Shown piece by piece: positions 54,551 through 64,000 of a stretch of 64,000 nucleotides of DNA. Position 1 is the stretch's first letter. Each line of letters opens with the position of its first letter. The DNA comes from Pogonophryne albipinna (taxonomy: Eukaryota; Chordata; Actinopteri; Perciformes; Artedidraconidae), in contig JAPTMU010000118.1 of assembly GCA_028583405.1 (NCBI GenBank), positions 89,501-153,500 on the forward strand. The letters run 5' to 3'. Below the pieces are notes generated by a model. That model was given only the letters and a program-made list of their open reading frames with translations, was not told where the DNA came from and ran no database searches. The translations under genes were made by a program, and so were the position numbers.

Positions 54551-55207
54551 ATGGCGCCGGTGTTTTGGTGTGCTCTGTTTTGTCTTGTTTTGTGCGTTAA
54601 TTCAGTGTTTACATACAGTACACCGAACTCTATCACCAGGGAAGAGCTCCTAAACATTAGAGAAACAACTTTTCTCTGTTCTTCCATGGAATTATTGGAC
54701 ATTCTTGTAAAAGGTACCCTCACGTGCATCCGTGCACTGAAACGCCACAGTAGAGGGACACGGGCCGGGACACTCGTGCGCCTCCGCAGCCGCGGACTTC
54801 GCACGCCGCTACCCGGAATATTTCTCTCCAATGTGCGTTCCATAAGCAATAAACTGGACGAGCTTCAGCTACTGGTTAGTAGAAACAGAGACTTTTCTTC
54901 ATCTTGTGTTTTGTGCTTCACTGAGACCTGGCTGTGTGGATCGATTCCGGACTTGGCGCTGCAGCTGGGAGGCTTCCTGCTGTTCAGAGCGGATCGTGAC
55001 ACGGACCCGTGTGTGGAGAGGACTTATCCGGACTGCCTAGTTATTGTTCTTGGTGACTTTAACAAAGGCAACCTCAGCCACGAACTCCCAAATTACAAAC
55101 AGTTTATTAAATCTCCCACCAGAGAGGGGAATATTTTGGATCACTGTTACACCGTCAATCAAGGGAGCCTATCACGCCGTCCCCCGCGCTGCACTGGGCC
55201 ACTCTGA
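54551..55207 (+). pseudogene. LINE apurinic/apyrimidinic endonuclease domain, internally deleted
   Basis: Encodes the N-terminal nicking enzyme that opens target DNA. Visible APE motifs are SNVRSISNK with Asn94, CFTETWL with Glu125, and VLGDFN with Asp169 and Asn171. Between RADRDT (146-151) and CVERTYPD (154-161) the catalytic middle of the domain is missing, so the two halves are joined by a deletion of perhaps 60-80 residues (estimated from the family). The final ALGHSDH box with the conserved His is in another frame at 55190-55210, so a frameshift also occurred near 55150. Residues 1-20 look hydrophobic (FWCALFCLVLCVNSVF) but are probably a linker, not a signal peptide. Confidence 0.82.
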
Positions 55208-55266
55208 CCACACCATGGTGTGGTCAGAGTGGCCGAGTGCAGCGCGGGGGACGGCGTGATAGCTCC
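55164..55266. repeat. 103-bp snap-back inverted duplication
   Basis: The left arm 55164-55215 (GGGAGCCTATCACGCCGTCC onward) is repeated in reverse complement as 55216-55266, with no spacer; the centre is CACCATGGTG. Only a few mismatches occur over about 50 bp, including one extra C. The left arm is normal LINE sequence encoding the end of the endonuclease; the right arm is an extra inverted copy. Confidence 0.93.
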
Positions 55267-55305
55267 ACCTGATTCCTGCATACAGGCAGAAACTCAAAAC
55301 CTGTA

Positions 55306-55685
55306 GTGAGGACATTTAGGCAGTGGAGGAGTAAAGCTATGGAGGAACTTCAGGCGTGTTTGGACTCTACTGACTGGGACATGTTTAGGACTGCTACTCA
55401 AAGTCTGGATGAATATACAGAGGCTGTGACGTCATACATCAGCTTCTGTGAGGACAGCTGTGAGGACAGCTGTGTAACACCACGCACCAGGGTGAGTTTC
55501 AACAACAACAAGCCCTGGTTCACACCTAAACTGAAACAGCTAAGATTGCTAAAGCAGGAGGCGTGTAGGAGTGGCGATAAGGCACGTTTTAGAGAGTCGA
55601 AGTACGTCTTTAGCAAGGCGGTGAGTGATGCTAAACGACAATACTCTGAGAAACTCCAAAATCAGCTCTCAGCAAACGTCTGGTC
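55306..55685 (+). pseudogene. LINE endonuclease-RT linker region
   Basis: Open stretch continuing the LINE: MEELQACLDSTDWDMFRTAT, YTEAVTSYISFCEDSCEDSC (with EDSC duplicated), NNNKPWFTPKLKQLRLLKQE and KYVFSKAVSDAKRQYSEKLQ. These lie between the nuclease and the polymerase in this family. The frame runs on into the inserted Harbinger MITE after residue SANVW, so the last 45 residues of the long open frame are chimeric and meaningless. Confidence 0.8.
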
Positions 55686-55688
55686 TAA

Positions 55689-56309
55689 AGCCCCGGACAC
55701 ACCAAGCCGATTTTGGCCGTTGATGGATGTCAGGCCGACGATGAGCGTCCTGTCGCCCTACTCAGATTGGTGTGTCCCGCACCGTTGTGTCTTTTCGACT
55801 GTGCCGACACTTTTTTGGCTGAAAGGCTGAAAGGAAATCACTCTGATTGGCTGTTCAGCTATCGAATCAGTGCATGAGAAGTGAAACGGAAGTGAGGGAC
55901 CCAAACAAACTATTAAGAAGGCACATTTGAGATTTCATTTAACTCCAGCTCTTGACACAGGTTCGGGAAAGCCCTGTGAGCTTCTCGCTGTAGAGTGAAA
56001 GTGGAATGCACACGCTATTTATTTATTTTTTATATCACGCAGTCTGTTCTTCTTCTCTCGCTTTTCACACAGTCTGTCTTCCGGTTGTTGCCTCTTTTGA
56101 ATGACGAATACACACTACCACCGCCTGCTGGTAAGGAGAGTCATTGCTACTCACGCATGCGCAGTTCGTACGTGCAACTTGGCCGTCGGCTGAAGTCTTT
56201 GCGGTGTGTTCCAGTGCGACACATGGCCAAGACGCAGAGACGTGAGGCGACACAACAGTCGGGTCCGTCTTTGTCAGTTATTTGGTGTCAGCTTGGTGTG
56301 TCCCTACCT
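55689..56309. mobile_element. PIF/Harbinger-type MITE (621 bp) inside the LINE
   Basis: TAA at 55686-55688 and 56310-56312. Ends AGCCCCGGACACACCAAGC and the complement AGGTAGGGACACACCAAGC. LINE coding (VW) ends at the left junction and resumes with RQITNYKPK at 56313. Interior has CACACCGTTGTGTC-type direct repeats and no protein. Confidence 0.88.
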
Positions 56310-56312
56310 TAA

Positions 56313-56498
56313 GACAGATCACAAACTACAAGCCAAAATCCTCCCTCTCCATGAACGACCAACGCCTTGCAAACGATCTGAATCAGTTCTACTGTAGATT
56401 TGAAGACAAAGAGTTCAGTCCTGACTCCATCCCCCATGACATCTCCCAACAGCTTCGGTCTCACACCTCCACGTCCCCCTCCCCTTCAGGGGTCTTTA
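56313..56498 (+). pseudogene. LINE linker segment
   Basis: RQITNYKPKSSLSMNDQRLA then NDLNQFYCRFEDKE continues the LINE after the Harbinger insertion, in a single frame until the L2 insertion near 56500. Confidence 0.78.
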
Positions 56499-56499
56499 C

Positions 56500-57223
56500 A
56501 ACATCAGGAGAATACGTCCCCAGCTGACCCAGAAAGCGACGCAGGTTCTGGCCCAGGCTCTCGTCATCTCACGCCTAGACTACTGCAACTCCCTCCTGGC
56601 TGGTCTACCTGCATGTGCCATCCGACCTCTGCAGCTCATCCAGAATGCAACCTTCCTAAATTCTCCCACACCACGCCGCTCCTCCGCTCCCTCCACTGGC
56701 TTCCAGTAACTGCTAGAATCCACTTCAAGACAATGGTACTTGCGTACCATGCTGCGAATGGATCTGGCCCTTCCTACATCCAGGACATGGTTAAACCGTA
56801 CACCCCAGCACGTGCACTACGCTCTGCATCAGCCAAACAACTCGCTGCACCCTCACTGCGAAGGGGACCCAAGTTCCCATCATCAAAAACACGTGGGTTT
56901 GCTATCCTGGCTCCAAAATGGTGGAATGAGCTCCCCATTGACATCAGGACAGCAGATAGCTTACACACCTTCCGGCGCAGACTGAAAACTCATCTCCTTC
57001 GACTCCACTTCGAGCGATAGAACTATTAACAAAGCACTTATATACTAATAAAGGACTGGCTTATCTAAAGCCAGTTGAGTAGCACTTGAAATGTTTTAGC
57101 TCTATGAAACCTGATGTACTTATATGATTCTGTTTTCTTCAAGTTTGTATTTTGTTGGTCGAACGCACTTATTGTAAGTCGCTTTGGATAAAAGCGTCAG
57201 CTAAATGCAATGTAATGTAATGT
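56500..57223 (+). mobile_element. L2-type LINE, 5' truncated, inserted in the LINE
   Basis: The 3' end TTGTAAGTCGCTTTGGATAA and AAGCGTCAGCTAAATGCAA with ATGTAATGTAATG repeats is the classic L2/V-SINE tail. Coding part precedes it. The host LINE resumes at 57224. No clear target duplication. Confidence 0.85.
56509..57020 (+). pseudogene. L2 reverse transcriptase C-terminal region, one frameshift
   Basis: Reads ISRLDYCNSLLAGLPACAIR in one frame (56555-56640), then LRSLHWLPVTARIHFKTMVL, AYHAANGSGPSYIQDMVKPY and ILAPKWWNELPIDIRTADSL in another, to a natural stop at 57018-57020. The switch near 56655 coincides with loss of a few codons in the QNA-ARL region. Polymerase catalytic motifs are upstream of the truncation and missing. 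Confidence 0.82.
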
Positions 57224-57226
57224 TCA

Positions 57227-58571
57227 GTGTCCCCCTACACATCAAATTCTCTCTCAATAAATGAAAGGGATGTAAACAGACTTTTCAAAAAACTCAATAG
57301 CAGAAAAGCGGCTGGCCCTGACAATGTCTCCCCCTCCACCCTGAAGCTCTGTGCTGATCAGCTGTCTCCTGTGTTTACTGACATCTTTAACACCTCACTG
57401 GAGACATGCCACGTGCTTCAAAACCTCCACCATCATCCCGGTTCCCAAGAAAACAAGGATCACAGGATTAAATGACTACAGACCCTTCGCCCTGACCTCT
57501 GTGGTTATGAAGTCCTTTGAGCGCCTTGTCCTGTCCCACCTAAAATCCATCACAGACCCCTTCCTGGACCCCCTGCAGTTCGCCTACAGAGCCAACAGGT
57601 CTGTGGACGACGCTGTCAACATGGCCCTTCACTTCCTCCTCCAGCACCTGGACACACCAGGAACCTACGCCAGGATCCTGTTTGTGGACTTCAGCTCCGC
57701 CTTCAACACCATCATCCCGGCTCTGCTGCAAGACAAGTTCTCCCAGCTGCACGTGCCCGACTCCACCTGCAGGTGGATCACAGACTTCCTGTCTGACAGG
57801 AAGCAGCACGTGAGGCTGGGGAAACACATCTCTGACCCCCGGACCATCAGCATCGGTTCCCCTCAAGGCTGCGTTCTTTCCCCTCTGCTCTTCTCCCTGT
57901 ATACCAACAGCTGCACCTCCAGTCTGTCAAGCTCCTGAAGTTCGCAGACAACACCACGCTCATCGGACTCATCTCTGGTGGGGACGAGTCTGCCTACAGG
58001 TGGGAGATGGACCATCTGGTGACCTGGTGTGGGGAAAACCACCTGGAGCTCAACGCTCTCAAAACAGTGGAGATGGTTGTGGACTTCAGGAAGAACGCAG
58101 CCCCACCCGCCCCCATCACTCTGTGTGACTCCACAGTCACTGCTGTGGAGTCTTTCCGCTTCCTGGGCACCATCATCGCCCAGGACCTCAAATGGGAGCA
58201 GAACATCTGCTCCCCTCATCAAAAAAGCCCAGCAGAGGATGTTCTTCCTGAGGCAGCTGAAGAAATTCAACCTGAGGATAAGGATAAGGGCAGGCTTCAG
58301 CGGGTCATCCGCTATGCAGAGAAGGTGATCGGCTGTAATCTGCCATCCCTCCACGACCTGCACGCCTCCAGGACCCTGTGGCGGGCAGGGAAGATAGTGG
58401 CCGACCCCTCCCACCCTGGACACAAACTGTTCACCCCCCTCCCCTCCGCGCTCCATCAGGACCAAAACCTCTCGCCACCTGAACAGTTTCTTCCCCTCCG
58501 CTACCGGCCTCTTAAACAAGGCCCGGCCCCCCCTCTGACCCTTTACCTCAGCAACAACGTAGACTCTATAT
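57227..58571 (+). pseudogene. LINE reverse transcriptase, frameshifted, FADD changed to FADN
   Basis: Polymerase domain of the split LINE. First frame: [20 protein letters not shown] to TSLETCHV (57227-57440). After a one-base shift: [40 protein letters not shown] with the motif A aspartate, and [17 protein letters not shown] (57440-57920). After another shift: KFADNTTLIGLISGG at 57940, where motif C FADD has become FADN. C-terminal blocks MDHLVTWCGENHLELNALKT and PSLHDLHASRTLWRAGKIVA follow, with an internal deletion near 58275 and another shift near 58215. Interrupted at 58572 by a hAT element. Inactive. Confidence 0.85.
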
Positions 58572-60050
58572 CAGGGGTCTTCAACGTTTTTCAGGCCAGG
58601 GACCCCCAAACTGATGGAGAGCTGGAGCAGGGACCCCCCTACTATATGTATGGCATACAATTGTGTTTTATATTAAACGGGGCCTAGTGCCGTGTATAAA
58701 CATAGCTACTCTGTTAGTACATTCAATACTAAGCTATTCAAATAATACACAGGTTAATATATTTCAGAACTAGTTGTGCATTGAGGGAGGCACTTACAAA
58801 ACAAAAATTCCTCCTGCATTTCCTTATCATCGACAAAGCACACAAACGCCAGAAGCTGGGCGTCCTTAGACACATCTGTTGATTCGTCTAATTATAATGC
58901 AAATGCATCTGCCAACCTCAGCTTCTCTATCAGTTGCACCCTCACATCAGATGCCATCTCGTCTATACGGTGAGCTATGGTTGTGTCCGACACTGGAATG
59001 GTTTTCAGTTTGTTAATGTCAATATCATTCCCATACATTGTTTTACACATATCGGTTGCTGAAGGCAATATTAAATCCTCTGCAAGTTTGTATAGCGGTT
59101 TCTTCTGGGCAATCCGAAGAGCAATTTGATAAGAGCGTTTCAAAGCTAGCTCACCAACTTTGGCTGATTTTCTGATCAATATCTGTTGATCTTGGAGGGA
59201 TTTGAGGCTAGCTTGGAAGTATTCAACAGGTTTGTCTTTTAAGTGGCTGTGTGTTGTCTCCAAGTGACGCTGCAGCTTTGATGGCTTCATAGATTCATTT
59301 GAAAGAACAGTAGAGCAAATGGCACACATTGGAAATTCAATGCCATCTGTCTCCTTAAAGGTAAAACCAAACTTCAGATAATTATCTGTATATTTTCGGC
59401 TCTTCTCTCGTTTGCGCTTACCCTTATTAGCTGCTACATCAGCAGCAGGTTCCGCCTTGCCACTTGCATGTTCACTGGTGGTTTCTGAGGTGGATGGTAT
59501 CTCTCTTGTGCTTGTGCATTTTTTTGGTCGAGTTACAAAACGATCCATTTTTATATATATATATAATGTATGGTCTTCTCAATAATATCGCAGCGTGCGT
59601 CCTTGTGTCTGTGTCCTTAGTAAACTGGGGACTGAATACGTTCTCGGCCAATCACGGGGAACCTGACAGAGCCAGCGTGTGTCATGCGGCCTCGTGATTG
59701 GCACAGCAGCGATAGGGGCGGGTCCTCCCCTTTGTGTACAGGAGGCCTGGTGGGACAGGTCCGGGGTAGTCTCCTGCCGTGAGTGAACCGGCGCCTAGCT
59801 TGAGATAGCTTCTGTGTGTAGCTGAATGTGTGCATTGCTGACTGAAAGATAACGTCTTCTGCCTCCATTTCTCTGTTCGCTACAATATGTTGGATTGATG
59901 TTAATGTGCATTTAAAGACATTTCAATTTGTGGGAAACATTTTTTTTAAGAAATCTAAACAATTGTCTAATCAACCAAAGATTTCGCGACCCCCCTGCAG
60001 TACCTCCACGGACCCCCTGGGGGTCGCGGACCCCCTGTTGAAGACCTCTG
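58572..60050 (-). mobile_element. BED-type hAT element, internally deleted (1479 bp)
   Basis: Perfect 8-bp target duplications CTCTATAT at 58564-58571 and 60051-60058. Ends CAGGGGTCTTCAAC and the complement CAGAGGTCTTCAAC. Subterminal GGGGGTC/GACCCCC repeats are strong (60016-60040). Encodes the N-terminal third of a transposase on the minus strand; the rest is deleted. Confidence 0.95.
58892..59548 (-). pseudogene. hAT transposase N-terminal region with BED zinc finger
   Basis: 218 codons from ATG at 59546-59548 to a TAA at 58892-58894. A basic, Lys/Arg-rich stretch (41-52, NKGKRKREKSRK) is followed by a BED-type finger C75-x2-C78-x16-H95-x4-H100 that would bind the element ends, then a helical region KPLYKLAEDLILPSATDMCK. 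The same frame continues past the stop as LDESTDVSKDAQLLAFV, with the first catalytic Asp, down to about 58800, where it ends. The stop therefore looks like a single CAA-to-TAA change, and the remaining two thirds of the protein were lost by deletion. It resembles the ZBED5/FAM200/SCAND3-like group of BED-hAT proteins. A promoter in the right end would drive it; no clear TATA was verified. Confidence 0.88.
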
Positions 60051-60310
60051 CTCTATATGCATTACATTAATGCACACAATGTTCATACTGCTTACTGCAC
60101 ATATTTCTTGTTTCATATTTCATATTTTATATCCTACAATTCATTCATAGCATTCTATTTCCATGTAAATTACTGCTTTATTTTATTGCTATTTAACTAT
60201 ATATTTTTTATTACGGTGTCCTTAAATATTTTTGTGTTATATTAGATTTCTTGTTTTATATTTTATGTATGCACCATGACATCAAGTCAAATTCCTCGTA
60301 TGTGTGAACC

Positions 60311-63164
<2,854 letters not shown>

Positions 63165-63310
63165 CAGCCGCAAACTACATAAATCACAGATCAATGTTGG
63201 TGTCAAAGAAGTGCTTATTGGTAGGGGGAAAAAGGAAGAACCCTCGGGGAAACCAACAGAGGAGGGATCCCTCTCCCAGGATGGACAAACATGCAAAGGA
63301 TCTTGTGTAT
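63165..63310 (-). repeat. LINE-mobilised repeat 3' part, minus strand
   Basis: CAGAGGAGGGATCCCTCTCC and CAGGATGGACAAACATG are the complement of the block at 35930-35970. Confidence 0.6.
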
Positions 63311-63504
63311 ACAGATTTAAAAACATAAGAACATTTCAACAAAGACAATCCAACTGACAACAATTATGTCAGAACATAAAAAAATTGGAAAATCCAGGAG
63401 GATTTCAACAATCTTCCATATGCGGCCAAAAATAATAATGTGGGCGTAAGACTGGCACATAAGAATTGTTTTTAATATAAGTTATGTTTTGGGAAGGTTT
63501 TGCA

Positions 63505-63615
63505 TTAAAGAGAACATATTTTATGTTCATTTTCAGGATTCTCATACTGCCTCTGATGCAGCCTATGTAACCAAAAAGCAAAAAAAAAACAGCATTATAG
63601 GGCTTCTTTTAACCA
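63505..63615 (+). mobile_element. Family F DNA-element ends
   Basis: AGAGAACATATTTTATGTTC and ATTTTCAGGATTCTCATACT resemble the left end, and AACAGCATTATAGGGCTTCT the right end, of the element at 22475-22740; the middle is missing. Confidence 0.5.
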
Positions 63616-63689
63616 CACTTCCTGCTTTCATTATAGCGTTCATTAGTTCCCCAGGGTTAGGATTTTAGAGACCTTTTTGCAATTTTTGT

Positions 63690-64000
63690 ATGTATTGAAT
63701 ACATATATATGTCTCCCCTGTGTGTTAACAGCCTCAGAAGGTATCAGCAAAAAAGGTTCTCTCTCTTTCCCTCCTGATCCAAGTATGTGAAAGCCGCTAG
63801 AAAAATGGGCGAGTTAGGTTCCGGTTCATGCGTGACGAAAACGTTAATAGAAGACTTGGCAAAAATCCGGCACCTCTGAGTTTCTGCCGGTGGACATTGT
63901 GAAACGCTTCTCTTCCGCAGTGTTCACCATTACCATGGAGCTGCTCGGGTGGGGGGTGGAGAGCCAGAAAGACATCTGCAAAGGGGCGTGGCCAGCAGCA
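63690..64000 (+). mobile_element. Non-autonomous DNA-element fragment (relative of 341-640)
   Basis: GTCTCCCCTGTGTGTTAACA, CCTCCTGATCCAAGTATGTG and a following GC-rich part (GGTTCCGGTTCATGCGTGAC) run off the window end. It shares the order of blocks with 341-640 but extends further. Confidence 0.45.

Larger units (their letters stand above)
54541..60310 (+). mobile_element. CR1/L2/Rex1-type LINE split by three insertions
   Basis: Begins with a leader around AAGATGGCGCCGG (54549). It carries endonuclease, linker, reverse transcriptase and C-terminal coding regions in order, and ends in an AT-rich 3' region with CACCATGACATCAAGTCAAA and TTCCTCGTATGTGTGAACC. Later insertions: Harbinger MITE 55689-56309, L2-type LINE tail 56500-57223, and hAT element 58572-60050. 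Element sequence resumes on both sides of each. Removing them leaves about 2.9 kb, shorter than a full family member because of internal deletions in the endonuclease region and the C-terminal region. Confidence 0.85.

Noticed and set aside
54551..54610. Signal peptide at the start of the LINE open frame
   Set aside because: The hydrophobic stretch precedes an endonuclease domain in a LINE; secretion makes no sense and the Met lies in the LINE leader.
55684..55830. C-terminal 45 residues of the open frame starting at 55306
   Set aside because: They come from reading into the Harbinger MITE and are chimeric.
59464..59868. Open frames upstream of the BED transposase on both strands
   Set aside because: Low similarity to anything, and they overlap the element's own start region.

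Overview
The window looks like intergenic or intronic DNA from a ray-finned fish, probably a percomorph teleost. The evidence is the mix of repeats: a Rex3-type RTE LINE, CR1/L2/Rex1-type LINEs, L1/Tx1-type LINE pieces, many hAT elements with perfect 8-bp target duplications, Tc1/mariner-like and PIF/Harbinger-like elements, tRNA-derived SINEs, and very long CA/GT runs. I found no host protein-coding gene, no host exon I could defend, and no rRNA or tRNA gene. Every credible coding stretch belongs to a transposable element, and nearly all are broken.

Layout. 0.3-3.5 kb: relics of a hAT transposase and a LINE reverse transcriptase. 4.4-5.6 kb: a complete non-autonomous hAT element (TSD CTTGTTAA) packed with GAGTC motifs. 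5.6-15.7 kb: a nested complex. A foldback-like element with long inverted arms (5627-15701) carries a Rex3 LINE with an open 634-residue reverse transcriptase frame in its left arm. Its right arm holds a TIR element (9347-14504), which holds a second TIR element (9433-13580), which holds a third (12416-13547). 17.2-17.9 kb: a TCTG-rich minisatellite. 18-29 kb: mostly featureless, AT-rich sequence with SINEs, a 283-bp Rex3 tail with its TSD, an L1/Tx1 ORF2 tail and a CR1/L2-type LINE tail. 29.5-35.2 kb: a CACTCTAAAAA element interrupted by a 3.1-kb ZMYM1-like hAT element. 35-43 kb: LINE tails, a SINE and scattered old repeats.

43-45 kb: a Tc1-like element is interrupted by the 5' part of an L1-like LINE. 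It abuts a 766-bp palindromic element in which GATATC and ACTAGT alternate every 21-22 bp, the most unusual sequence pattern in the window. 45.9-47.1 kb: a second, very similar copy of the GGCCC-ended element found at 12.4-13.5 kb. 47-54 kb: another hAT MITE, a Harbinger MITE with a SANT/Myb-like relic, and a TTAA-type MITE. 54.5-60.3 kb: one CR1/L2/Rex1-type LINE split by three later insertions (Harbinger MITE, L2 tail, hAT) and carrying a 103-bp snap-back duplication. 60-64 kb: little except a 160-bp CA run and repeat fragments.

The elements do not form a pathway. The order of events can be read from nesting: outer elements are older, and several insertions left clean target duplications. 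All family names rest on recognition of motifs and termini; no database search was possible.
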